From an uncultured Alphaproteobacteria bacterium (GTDB lineage: Bacteria; Pseudomonadota; Alphaproteobacteria; HIMB59; GCA-002718135): a DNA stretch of 64,000 bases. Below are positions 55,895 through 64,000 of the stretch, in pieces. The stretch covers positions 1-64,000 of the forward strand of contig CACNUO010000003.1 of the NCBI GenBank assembly GCA_902623585.1, given 5' to 3'. The translations under genes and the position numbers were made by a program. Below the pieces are notes generated by a model, which was given only the letters and a program-made list of their open reading frames with translations, did not search any database and was not told the DNA's origin. How positions within the stretch are numbered: the stretch's first letter is position 1; every line of letters begins with the position of its first letter.

Positions 55895-56003
55895 ACCAAT
55901 ATGGAATTTGTTTTAATATTTGATTTATTAATTATTTGTTTAATTGGTTTTTTTATTGTCAATTTTTATTGAATTAATAATCAATTTAAATAATATTTTA
56001 ATA

Positions 56004-56783
56004 ATGAAAGATTTTTATGATCTAAATGGCTATTTTTCACCATTAAAAATTTATAATGCAAAAGAAGCAAATTTTTTTAGAAATAAATTAGAAGATTCAG
56101 AAAAAAAATTAGGTAAACTTCATTATATTGTGAAAACTTATACAATAATGAAATGGGTGTATGAAATAGCAACTAATAAAATATTGCTTGATTTTATCGA
56201 AGAAATAATTGGTAAAAATATATTATTATATAATGCAACTTTTATAATAAAAGAACCAAACACTAAAACACACGTAAGTTGGCATCAAGATCTTACCTAT
56301 TGGGGTTTTGATAATAATGAAAAACAAGTAAGTGCATGGTTAGCTTTATCCAAAGCTAATGATCAAAGTGGTTGTATGAAAATGATTCCAGGTTCCCATA
56401 AAAATGGATTTTTTGAACATCATTCAACTGAAGATAAAAATAATGTTTTATCTAGAGGTCAAACTGTAAAAGATATTGATATAAATAAAGCAGTATCATG
56501 TCCGTTAGAACCCGGTGAAGTTTCCTTTCATCATGGTCTAACATTACATGCATCTCAACCTAATTCTAGTAATGACAGAAGAATAGGATTAAATTTTCAA
56601 TTTATTTCTACTGATATGAAACAATTAAAAAGCAAAAATGATAGTGCTATTTGTGTAAGAGGAGAAGATAAGTATAAAAATTTTAAGACAGATCAAGTAG
56701 CTAAAGATGACTTTGATCATGAGGCTTATCAACATCTTTTAGTTTTAAATAATCATTATAATGAAACAATAAGAAAAAATTAA
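56004..56783 (+). CDS. Phytanoyl-CoA dioxygenase (PhyH)-family oxygenase
   Basis: 259 residues from ATG 56004 (MKDFYDLNGYFSP). An ATG at 55944 would add a 20-residue hydrophobic stretch that is not family-like. Facial triad: H94-x-D96 in SWHQDLTYWG and H182 in LTLHASQPN, then RRIGLNFQF with the 2-oxoglutarate arginine. Other marks: GCMKMIPGSHKNG and LEPGEVSFHHG. Non-heme Fe(II)/2-oxoglutarate hydroxylase of unknown substrate. Confidence 0.83.
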   Translation: MKDFYDLNGYFSPLKIYNAKEANFFRNKLEDSEKKLGKLHYIVKTYTIMKWVYEIATNKILLDFIEEIIGKNILLYNATFIIKEPNTKTHVSWHQDLTYWGFDNNEKQVSAWLALSKANDQSGCMKMIPGSHKNGFFEHHSTEDKNNVLSRGQTVKDIDINKAVSCPLEPGEVSFHHGLTLHASQPNSSNDRRIGLNFQFISTDMKQLKSKNDSAICVRGEDKYKNFKTDQVAKDDFDHEAYQHLLVLNNHYNETIRKN

Positions 56784-56845
56784 TATTTATTTATTAGAAT
56801 CTGAAATAAGAGATCTAAAAATTTACTTCTATTTAATCAAATCAT

Positions 56846-57757
56846 ATGAATGTTTTATCTGGAATTAGTATCGGATTTATTGGTTACACGATATTTGTCA
56901 TTTTAGATACAATAATTAAAAAATACCTAGTTAATGAATATTCTGTTTTTCAAATAAATTTTTATATTTGTCTTTTTAGTTTTATACCTACACTATTAAC
57001 TCTTTATTTTCTAAACAAATGGAGCTCACTAAAAAATGATATTATTCATATACAGCTTCTTAGAGGATTATTTGGATTAATTTCAGGAGCTTTAGTAGTT
57101 TATTCATTTAGAGAACATGCATTTAGTGAAATTTACCCAATATTATTTAGTGCTCCATTAATGATAACAATGTTATCCCATTTTTTTTTAGATGAAAAAG
57201 TTGGTATTAGAAGATGGTCAGCGGTAACAGTTGGATTTATTGGTGTATTAATAGTTAGTAGACCTGGCACTATTCATTTTTCATTAAGTCTATTTGGTTT
57301 ATTTTTTTCCGCATTACTAATGGCGATAAATATTACTTTAGTAAGAAAGTATTCAAATAATCAATCATCAATAGCATTTACTTTTTATGCTTTTTTATCT
57401 GCAACTATTTTAAATGGATTACTGAGTTTTAATAGCCACATCGCATTATCTTTTAATGATCTAATGATACTTGTTTTTTGTGGTATTATTTGTGGAATAG
57501 GGGGTAATTGTTTAACAATCGCCTCTAAATTTTTAGAGTCTAGTGTTTTTGCTCCTATTCAATATACACAACTAATTTCTGGAGCAATTTTAGGTTATTT
57601 ATTTTTTGCTGATATTCCAGATATTTATGAAATTATAGGATCTTTAATTATTGTTGGTAGTGGAATTTATATAATAATTAGAGAAACAAAAATAGGGGTT
57701 AGGCCATATATTAAAGAAGATTCAAGATTTCGTGACCAATTTAATAGAGGTCACTAA
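56846..57757 (+). CDS. EamA/DMT-family permease
   Basis: 303 residues. First-repeat block FREHAFSEIYPILFSAPLMITMLSHFFLDEKVGIRRWSAVTVGFIGVLIVSRPG, second-repeat LESSVFAPIQYTQLISGAILGYLFFADIPDIYEIIGSLIIVGSGIYIIIRE, and an extra charged C-terminal tail of about 25 residues. Follows the PhyH gene by 62 bases and may share its transcript. Confidence 0.87.
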   Translation: MNVLSGISIGFIGYTIFVILDTIIKKYLVNEYSVFQINFYICLFSFIPTLLTLYFLNKWSSLKNDIIHIQLLRGLFGLISGALVVYSFREHAFSEIYPILFSAPLMITMLSHFFLDEKVGIRRWSAVTVGFIGVLIVSRPGTIHFSLSLFGLFFSALLMAINITLVRKYSNNQSSIAFTFYAFLSATILNGLLSFNSHIALSFNDLMILVFCGIICGIGGNCLTIASKFLESSVFAPIQYTQLISGAILGYLFFADIPDIYEIIGSLIIVGSGIYIIIRETKIGVRPYIKEDSRFRDQFNRGH

Positions 57758-57812
57758 ATTAATAATTATAAATCAAAACTTTGTGATAATATTTTAATAG
57801 CATAAAATTATT

Positions 57813-59000
57813 ATGAAAAATTTATTAAATAATAAAAATCCAATAACTTTACTAATTTTATCATCAATAGCCATGCCTATCGCTTTTAGTACTTGGATGG
57901 TTTTATTAAATAATTTCTCAGTTGAAAGAGCAAGTTTTACTGGAGTTGAAATTGGAATACTTCAAAGTATCAGAGAAATACCTGGCTTCCTAGCATTTAC
58001 TATTATTTTTTTATTGTTCTATTTTAAAGAGCAATATTTTGCTATTTTTTCTTTAGCCTTAACTGGTTTTGGTGTTGCAATTACAGGTTTCTTACCAACT
58101 GTTTATGGTTTGTATTTTACAACAATTATTATGAGTACTGGCTTTCATTATTGTGAAACGGCCAAAAATTCTTTGAGTTTACAATGGCTTTCAAAAGAAG
58201 AAGCTCCACCAGTTCTAGGAAAATTAATAGCTATTAGCTCAATTACGTCTTTATTTTTGTATTGTATAATTTGGAGTTTATTAGAAATCTTTAATTTAGA
58301 TTATAAGTATATATTTTTAATTGCAGGATTAATTTGTATTCTTATTTCCATACACCTTTTTATATCCTTTCCTTTTTTTGAAATTAAAAATAAACAACAT
58401 AAAAAAATAATTCTAAAAAAAGAATATTCTCTTTACTATATCTTAATTTTTTTATCAGGTGCTAGAAGACAAATTTTTGTAGTTTTTGCAGCTTTTTTAA
58501 TGGTAGAAAAATTTGGATATTCAGCATCGCAAGTTACTTTACTATTTTTAGTTAATTATATTTTTAATTGGTTTTTTGCAGAACGTATTGGAAAGTTAAT
58601 AAATATATTTGGTGAGAAAAAATGTCTTATATTTGAATATATTGGACTCGTTATAGTTTTTACATCTTATGCATTCGTGACCAATGCTTATGTTGCAGCA
58701 GGTTTATATATTATTGATCATATGTTTTTTGCGTTAGCTATTGCAATTAATACATATTTTCAAAAAATTGCTGATCCAAAAGATATTGCAAGCACTGCAG
58801 GTGTTTCATTTACTATCAATCATATAGCTGCAGTATTTATCCCAGTACTTTTAGGATTTGTTTGGATTAATTCTCATTCAATAGTTTTTTTAATTGGATC
58901 TTTGTTTGCTCTACTATCTTTAATCGCTTCATTTTTTTTACCTAATAATTTATCAAAGATTATTTTAGATGAAAGTAATTTAAAAAAAGTAAGAGTATAA
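57813..59000 (+). CDS. Major facilitator superfamily transporter
   Basis: 395 residues with about 12 predicted helices. MFS character rests on the helix layout and loops such as SVERASFTGVEIGILQSIREIPGF, FHYCETAKNSLSLQWLSKEEAP and FNWFFAERIGKLINIFGEKK. Substrate not assignable. Ends one base before the convergent YjbQ gene. Confidence 0.75.
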   Translation: MKNLLNNKNPITLLILSSIAMPIAFSTWMVLLNNFSVERASFTGVEIGILQSIREIPGFLAFTIIFLLFYFKEQYFAIFSLALTGFGVAITGFLPTVYGLYFTTIIMSTGFHYCETAKNSLSLQWLSKEEAPPVLGKLIAISSITSLFLYCIIWSLLEIFNLDYKYIFLIAGLICILISIHLFISFPFFEIKNKQHKKIILKKEYSLYYILIFLSGARRQIFVVFAAFLMVEKFGYSASQVTLLFLVNYIFNWFFAERIGKLINIFGEKKCLIFEYIGLVIVFTSYAFVTNAYVAAGLYIIDHMFFALAIAINTYFQKIADPKDIASTAGVSFTINHIAAVFIPVLLGFVWINSHSIVFLIGSLFALLSLIASFFLPNNLSKIILDESNLKKVRV

Positions 59001-59001
59001 T

Positions 59002-59421
59002 TTACTCACCTATATAACTAAGAATTATTTTTCTTTTGTATTTACTGTACCTGTGTTCAATTAGATATATTCCCTGCCACATCCCTAATTTCATTTCTTT
59101 ATTGTTTATAGGAATTGTTAATGAGGTTTGAGTAAGCATAGATTTTATGTGAGCAGGCATATCATCATCTCCTTCATAACCGTGTTTATATAATGAAGCA
59201 TCTTCAGGAACTATTCTTTGAAAAAAAGAATTAATATCATCTAATACATCTGGGCTAGCATTTTCCATTATTGTTAATGAAGCAGAAGTGTGTTGTATAA
59301 ATAAATTTAGCTGACCTTTAATTATATTATTTTTTAGAATCCAATCATGAACATTATTTGTAATTTCATACATTCCCTGTCCATTATTAGAAATTATCAA
59401 TTCATCTTGTAGATTTAACAT
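59002..59421 (-). CDS. yjbQ: YjbQ/UPF0047 family protein
   Basis: 139 residues. Family motif block QLNLFIQHTSASLTIMENASPDVLDDINSFFQRIVPED, then YKHGYEGDDDMPAHIKSMLTQTSLTIPI and GMWQGIYLIEHR. Homologues show weak thiamine-phosphate synthase activity in vitro; physiological role unclear. Histidines form a likely metal site. Confidence 0.9.
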   Translation of the reverse strand: MLNLQDELIISNNGQGMYEITNNVHDWILKNNIIKGQLNLFIQHTSASLTIMENASPDVLDDINSFFQRIVPEDASLYKHGYEGDDDMPAHIKSMLTQTSLTIPINNKEMKLGMWQGIYLIEHRYSKYKRKIILSYIGE

Positions 59422-59443
59422 TTTCTAATCTTAAAATGAAGTC

Positions 59444-59517
59444 GTGGCACCTACAAGGAGAATTATAATGAAAATTAATGTTATGAAAAAAAGAACTATT
59501 CTTTTAATAAGTGCCAC
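59444..59517. promoter_or_regulatory. Second paired GTG-N-CAC motif, upstream of EamA gene
   Basis: GTGGCAC at 59444-59450 and GTGCCAC at 59511-59517, centres 67 bases apart, with shared flanks (CTA or TTA after the core). The pair ends 97 bases before the next gene, close to the distance at 55826-55894. Both right arms are also followed by an AATTT(T)GTTTTAATA stretch. It encloses a ribosome site and a 21-codon ORF. Confidence 0.4.
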
Positions 59518-59533
59518 AATCTTTAAAATATAA
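59468..59533 (+). CDS. Possible leader peptide, 21 residues
   Basis: ATG preceded by a perfect AAGGAG (59455-59460) with a 7-base spacer, the strongest ribosome site noticed in this window. The peptide has a charged start (MKINVMKKRT) and a hydrophobic end. Located 81 bases before the EamA gene, inside the paired-motif region. Could be a short membrane peptide or a regulatory upstream ORF; no homologue recognised. Confidence 0.3.
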   Translation: MKINVMKKRTILLISATIFKI

Positions 59534-59614
59534 TCAAATTTTGTTTTAATAGAGATATAAATAAGGAAAAATTGTGTTATGATTATCCTAATTCTTTTTA
59601 GCTAGGAATATTAT

Positions 59615-60505
59615 TTGTTAAACAATAATCAATTTGCAATTTTTTTAATTATTATATCAATTATTTTTGGTGCTCTTATGGGTACATTTATAAAATTAGC
59701 TCAAGAAGAATTAAATGTATTTACAACCGGTTTTTTACGTTTTTTCTTTGGATTTTTAATCATCACCCCTTACATTCTAAAAACAAAATTTGAAGTATTT
59801 AGTACAAAAAATTTAAAAATTCATATTTTACGGTCAGCACTAAACTTACCTGCAATGCTACTTGGTTTCGCAGCTTTAGCTATGCTTCCATTAGAGAAAA
59901 TGACAGCCATTCATTTTATAGTTCCTATCATCGTTACAATCTTAGCTGTGATATTTTTAAAAGAAAAAATCTATTTGTATAGGTCAATTGCATTAGTGAT
60001 GGGTTTTCTAGGAATGTTAATAATATTACGACCCGGTATTATAGATATTTCTATTGGAATATATATGGCGCTTATTTCATCGCTAATTTGGTCAGTAGTT
60101 ATAATTTTAACTAAAAAAGTATCTAAGGATGATAGTGCTATAACAATATTATCACACCAGTATGTTTATATGAGTCTTTTTTCATTTCCATTAGTTATAT
60201 ATTTTTGGGATCAGCCAAGCTTAAAAACAATTATTTTTATATTATGTGCTGCAATGTCAGGAACTATATTACATATTGCATTAAATCATGCATATAAATT
60301 AGTTGATGTAACTATGACTCAACCTTATTCATTTTTAGGATTAGTGGTTTCATCAATAATTGGATATTTTGTCTTTAGTGATAAACCTGATTTTTATACC
60401 TGGTTAGGTGCTTCTGTAATTTTTTGTGGTGTACTTCTAATTTCTTACAGAGAACTTCAATTAAATAAAGAAATTACAAGAAAGAGATTAAATATTAATT
60501 CATAA
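59615..60505 (+). CDS. EamA/DMT-family permease
   Basis: 296 residues from a TTG start, needed to include all of helix 1; the first ATG in frame falls within that helix. First-repeat LEKMTAIHFIVPIIVTILAVIFLKEKIYLYRSIALVMGFLGMLIILRPG and second-repeat VDVTMTQPYSFLGLVVSSIIGYFVFSDKPDFYTWLGASVIFCGVLLISYRE. Precedes the putative apiose genes by 42 bases and could take up or export a compound of that pathway. Confidence 0.85.
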   Translation: MLNNNQFAIFLIIISIIFGALMGTFIKLAQEELNVFTTGFLRFFFGFLIITPYILKTKFEVFSTKNLKIHILRSALNLPAMLLGFAALAMLPLEKMTAIHFIVPIIVTILAVIFLKEKIYLYRSIALVMGFLGMLIILRPGIIDISIGIYMALISSLIWSVVIILTKKVSKDDSAITILSHQYVYMSLFSFPLVIYFWDQPSLKTIIFILCAAMSGTILHIALNHAYKLVDVTMTQPYSFLGLVVSSIIGYFVFSDKPDFYTWLGASVIFCGVLLISYRELQLNKEITRKRLNINS

Positions 60506-60547
60506 TATTAATATTTAACATCGTTAGATTATGTGTATTATTAGTAA

Positions 60548-61795
60548 ATGCAAAATAATTATTTTTATAAATGGATAGATAGTAATAAAGATGATGAAAT
60601 AAATAGTTTCAAAGAATGTATCGATTCATATATTTATTTTAAGAAAGATGCTTTTTATAAAACTAACAAATTAATTAAAAAAAAACCAGAATTTAATGCT
60701 CCAAAATTATTAAAAATAGTTTTATTGCTTTTTTCTAGAGATGTACAAAAAATTTCATTAGCTAGAGAAACATTCAAATCAATTTCCACTGATGAAGTAA
60801 ATGATTATTTTCATCAATATTTAGAGATAGTAAATCTCTGGATTAAAAATGATTTAAAAAATTTATTAAATAAATTGGAATTAATTATAAAAGATAATCC
60901 CAAAGATATTTTTGCAATCAGATTATTTCATTTTAATAATATTTTCTTGGGTATTGATAGTAAATTTTTAAATAAACATGAGGAAATACTAAGTAAGTGG
61001 TCTGAAAATGATCAGCATTATAATTTACTATTAGGGATGACTAGCTATGCCTTTGAAGAAAATAATATAATTGATAAAGCTAAGCTTTTAGCTTTAAATT
61101 CACTAAAACAATCATCAAATGATTTATGGAGTTGGCATGCTCTTTTGCATGTACACGATAATGAGAATAACAACTCAATTAATAACAATGATAATTTTAA
61201 TAAAATTAATTGGTCAATTTACGGGCCAATAAAAAGACATATATGGTGGCACCAATCATTAATATTATTCTACAATCAAGAATATGAGAAAAGTTTAAAA
61301 CTATTTGATAATTATTTCTCTTCTTCAGAAATTTTTTATTTAGATTTTTGTAATGCTTGCTCTTTTTTATTAAGACTTCATTACAAAGGAGTGGATGTTA
61401 AAGAAAGAATGGATAAATTAAAAGATTATGCTGAATATTTTAAAAATCAACACATACTTCCATTCATTGATTATCATCTTATTTTTTATTACTTATACTA
61501 TAATGACCAAGATTATTTTCAGCAACTTGAAGAGAGAATGGAAGAAAATTATTTAGAAAATTCTTTTAAAGAAAATTATTTTAATTACTTAAAGCCAATC
61601 ATTCACAGTATGAAAACAAATGAATTATTAAACGAAAATATAATTAAATCACAATTTAAATACCTTGGAGGTAGTTTTGCTCAACGAGAACTTATTTTTT
61701 TAAGTTTAATCCAAAATACAAAATATGAAAAAAATAAATCAGATTTAATATCAGAATATAATGATTATAAATCAGTATCTAAATTATATGTATAA
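60548..61795 (+). CDS. TTC38-like tetratricopeptide protein
   Basis: 415 residues, all helical. The TTC38 family pattern is visible: a TPR-like NSLKQSSNDLWSWHALLHVHDNENN, then PIKRHIWWHQSLILFYNQEYEKSLKLFDNYF, and a middle DFCNACSFLLRLHYKGVDVKERMDKL. No signal peptide. Function of bacterial members is unknown. Overlaps the apnL start by eight bases, so translational coupling ties it to that pathway. Confidence 0.72.
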   Translation: MQNNYFYKWIDSNKDDEINSFKECIDSYIYFKKDAFYKTNKLIKKKPEFNAPKLLKIVLLLFSRDVQKISLARETFKSISTDEVNDYFHQYLEIVNLWIKNDLKNLLNKLELIIKDNPKDIFAIRLFHFNNIFLGIDSKFLNKHEEILSKWSENDQHYNLLLGMTSYAFEENNIIDKAKLLALNSLKQSSNDLWSWHALLHVHDNENNNSINNNDNFNKINWSIYGPIKRHIWWHQSLILFYNQEYEKSLKLFDNYFSSSEIFYLDFCNACSFLLRLHYKGVDVKERMDKLKDYAEYFKNQHILPFIDYHLIFYYLYYNDQDYFQQLEERMEENYLENSFKENYFNYLKPIIHSMKTNELLNENIIKSQFKYLGGSFAQRELIFLSLIQNTKYEKNKSDLISEYNDYKSVSKLYV

Positions 61796-63602
61796 CTCTA
61801 AATTGTTGGAAGAAAAATTTATAAAAAATTCAAATAATAATTTTACCTTATTAAAAGATAATCTTTTTTTTCGAAATATAACTTTTCAAAATTTTCAAAT
61901 TTTAAAGATGATATCATTTTTGGTAAGAGACAAAAATTGGAATAACTATGATCCTAAAATTCTAAATTATGAAGAGAACTTTGATACATCCTTAGAATAT
62001 ATATTCGATTTAGAATATGGTATAGATGAAATTCTTAAAACAAGAAATGTTATATTATTTTCTGATAATTCTATCACTTTATCCTCTGAAGGAGAATTTT
62101 TAACGGATTTTTGGACTAATAGAATAGGTTTTAATTTATTAATTCCATTACAAAATCATGTTGGTTCAAACATCATTGTAACAAAAGGGAACGATTTGAA
62201 AGAGGAAAAAAAATTTCCAGAAAATATAAAACCTGACCAACCATTTTTTAAATTTAAAAACCTTGCTTATACTTTAGATGATAGTTTGTTGGTTAATATT
62301 AATTTTGAGGGTATTTTATTTGAAATGGAGGATCAAAGAAACTGGGGTGATGCTTCTTACAAAATATATAGTGGTTCTTTATTAAATCCTTTTCCATATC
62401 TAGAAAAAGGGGGGTCTAATTTCTCTCAAACTGTAAAAATAGATATAGTAAATAAAAAACAAATATCTTTCCCGTCTAAGAATATTGTAAAAATTGATCA
62501 TACCACTCCTTATAAATTTCCTAAAATTGGTATAAAAATTGATTCTTTAATTATTCCTAATGATAATTTAATAAATAACTTTGATTATTTTTACTATCTC
62601 ATTGATTTTACTGAAGATTTTACAAATGTAACATCAAGATCTCAGAACAAAGTATTCCTTGTAGCTTTGGTTGATCATACTAATGATCCTGATGATGAGT
62701 TAAAAAAAATTTACAATTTTGTAACTGAAAATACTATTAATTTAGATAAAATTTTAATTTGTCCAAAAATATATTTGAATAGTTTTCAACCAGCTGGTGA
62801 ATGGCCTAAAGCTCCGGAATTAAATGAATACTATAAAATTGCGAAAAAGATATTTTCTAATAGTGAAATTGTTTCTGGAATGGTCACTAATTTTACAGAA
62901 TTAAATAGAAAAAGACCAAAAATGTTTTATGATTTGGTTAGTTTTTCCTTCACTCCAATTGTTCATGATTCTAGTGATTTTGGTGTATTAAATACACCTG
63001 AAACTATACCTTATATCCTTAAAACTCTAAAAAATTTTTCTAATAGTACCAATGTTCATATTGGTCCAATTTCTATTGGTATGCATTTCAATCCGTATGG
63101 TGAAAGTCTTGTAAGTAATAAAAACAAAATAAGATTAGAAATGGCTGATAGCGATCCAAGGCATGATCATTTATTTTCACTAACTTGGACACTGGCAATT
63201 TTTATTCAATCAATAAATAAAGAATCAAAATTTTTTACTTTTAATTCTGTTTATGGGCATCATGGAATATTAAATAAAGATAATACCAAAAGACCATTGT
63301 ATCATTTAAATAATTTTCTTATTTCATTAACAAATTCAGAAATTTTTAAATTTAATCCAGTTAACGAAGTGTATGGATTAAAAATCATACTAAATGATAA
63401 AAATTATTATTTATTTGTCAATTCCTCAAAACAAAAAAAGGATATTAATATTCCTGAAATAAATTTTAGTAATCAATATAAGCTTAATTTAAAAAATTAT
63501 ACTGATATTTTTAATAATGATTTTTCTTTTTTTAACTTTAAAAAAGATTTAAATCCTTATGCTTTTGAGCCATTAGAAATCAAATTTATAGAAGATAAAT
63601 GA
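61788..63602 (+). CDS. apnL: Probable D-apionate lactonase
   Basis: 604 residues from ATG 61788; ATG 61761 would only lengthen overlap with the TTC38-like gene. The central FEMEDQRNWGDASYKIYSGSLLNPFPY region and the C-terminal GPISIGMHFNPYG, RLEMADSDPRHDHLFSLTWTL and VYGHHGIL segments fit my memory of D-apionolactonase, which opens D-apionolactone. The adjacent sugar dehydrogenase gene of the ApsD kind is the expected partner. Assignment is from recognition of motifs plus context, not a search. Confidence 0.68.
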   Translation: MYNSKLLEEKFIKNSNNNFTLLKDNLFFRNITFQNFQILKMISFLVRDKNWNNYDPKILNYEENFDTSLEYIFDLEYGIDEILKTRNVILFSDNSITLSSEGEFLTDFWTNRIGFNLLIPLQNHVGSNIIVTKGNDLKEEKKFPENIKPDQPFFKFKNLAYTLDDSLLVNINFEGILFEMEDQRNWGDASYKIYSGSLLNPFPYLEKGGSNFSQTVKIDIVNKKQISFPSKNIVKIDHTTPYKFPKIGIKIDSLIIPNDNLINNFDYFYYLIDFTEDFTNVTSRSQNKVFLVALVDHTNDPDDELKKIYNFVTENTINLDKILICPKIYLNSFQPAGEWPKAPELNEYYKIAKKIFSNSEIVSGMVTNFTELNRKRPKMFYDLVSFSFTPIVHDSSDFGVLNTPETIPYILKTLKNFSNSTNVHIGPISIGMHFNPYGESLVSNKNKIRLEMADSDPRHDHLFSLTWTLAIFIQSINKESKFFTFNSVYGHHGILNKDNTKRPLYHLNNFLISLTNSEIFKFNPVNEVYGLKIILNDKNYYLFVNSSKQKKDINIPEINFSNQYKLNLKNYTDIFNNDFSFFNFKKDLNPYAFEPLEIKFIEDK

Positions 63603-64000
63603 AAAAATTAAAAGGAGCATTAATCGGTTGTGGTTTCTTTGCTGAAAATCATATTTTAGCTTGGAAAGAACTAAGAAATATAGAAATAATATGTGTTTGT
63701 GATTTAGATATAAAAAAAGCTAATAAATTTAAATCTAAATTTAACATTTTGCATTCTTATTCATCTATAGAATTAATGTTAAAAAAACATAAAATTGACT
63801 TTGTTGATGTCGTAACAACAATGGAGACACACTTAAATATTGGCAAAATTTTATCTAAGTATAAAATTCCAACTTCTATACAAAAGCCATTTGCTGAAAA
63901 TTTATCTAATGCAAAAAAAATTGTTTCTTTATATAAAAAAAATAAAACACCACTTATGGTTCATGAGAATTTTAGATGGCAAAGCCCTCTATTAAAATTA
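63599..64000 (+). CDS. apsD: Gfo/Idh/MocA-family dehydrogenase, probable D-apiose dehydrogenase, 3' end outside window
   Basis: First 134 codons only. N-terminal Rossmann domain with ALIGCGFFAENHILAW and VCDLDIKKANKF (NAD-type acidic residue), then DFVDVVTTMETHLNIG, the conserved QKPFAENLSNAK (EKP-type motif with catalytic lysine) and PLMVHENFRWQSP. The ATG overlaps the apnL stop (ATGA). ApsD would oxidise D-apiose to the lactone that ApnL opens. Confidence 0.68.
   Translation, partial: MKKLKGALIGCGFFAENHILAWKELRNIEIICVCDLDIKKANKFKSKFNILHSYSSIELMLKKHKIDFVDVVTTMETHLNIGKILSKYKIPTSIQKPFAENLSNAKKIVSLYKKNKTPLMVHENFRWQSPLLKL

Noticed and set aside
55944..56003. N-terminal membrane extension on the PhyH-type protein
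   Set aside because: The extra 20 residues are translation of AT-rich upstream DNA; the family start begins at ATG 56004.
59444..59465. Possible sigma-54 promoter (TGGCAC as -24 element)
   Set aside because: Neither this site nor the one at 55828 is followed by a GC-containing -12 element (TTGCA type) at the right distance, so only half the signature is present.

Overview
The window is very AT-rich (roughly 30% G+C by eye), gene-dense, and built of short or overlapping gene junctions. Shine-Dalgarno signals are weak almost everywhere. Gene content and order (yajC-secD-secF beside a DUF815 ATPase; recG / sdhE-mfd; mltB-rlpA-dacC-tmk-holB-metG-tatD-MBL) point to a genome-streamlined, probably marine, alphaproteobacterium of the SAR11 / HIMB59 / AEGEAN-169 kind. 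That placement is inference. No rRNA, CRISPR array, insertion sequence or prophage was seen. There are two tRNA genes, Lys(UUU) and Ser(UGA).

Region by region. 1-6.3 kb: the 3' part of an ethanolamine-phosphate lyase-like aminotransferase cut by the window edge, a LysE/ArgO exporter broken by one frameshift, a DUF4864 protein, an SRAP abasic-site sensor, and an mcl-mtkA-mtkB operon that interconverts malate with acetyl-CoA and glyoxylate. 6.3-12.8 kb: a compact block with a creatininase-family hydrolase, a dehydrogenase, a PTPS/QueD-like protein, a glycosyltransferase, a methyltransferase, a stand-alone RibD-type reductase and a GTP cyclohydrolase II fused to a degenerate RibB-like domain. 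Together these look like a pathway to a GTP-derived, glycosylated and methylated pteridine or pyrimidine; it is the best candidate here for an uncharacterised system. 12.8-17.5 kb: peroxiredoxin, two EamA permeases, a class III aminotransferase, acylphosphatase, and an FKBP-rhodanese fusion.

17.5-46 kb is mostly housekeeping: Sec accessory subunits, Fe-type SOD, divergent uvrA/ssb, gyrA-coaD, tRNA-Lys, recG, sdhE-mfd, a PQQ-type sugar dehydrogenase, tRNA-Ser, a cell-wall block (lytic transglycosylase, RlpA-SPOR lipoprotein, D,D-carboxypeptidase) running into tmk-holB-metG-tatD-MBL, and then a dehydrogenase / SMP-30 lactonase / pterin carbinolamine dehydratase / MlrC operon.

46-64 kb is accessory: SelO, two 2-oxoglutarate/Fe(II) oxygenases, an orphan TupA-like tungstate-binding protein, a deacetylase, four or more EamA/DMT permeases, an MFS carrier, YjbQ, and at the right edge a TTC38-like protein, a probable D-apionate lactonase and the start of a probable D-apiose dehydrogenase. 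Those last genes suggest catabolism of the branched sugar apiose. Two promoter regions here, before the PhyH-type oxygenase and before the last EamA permease, share a paired GTG-N-CAC motif that may mark a common regulator.
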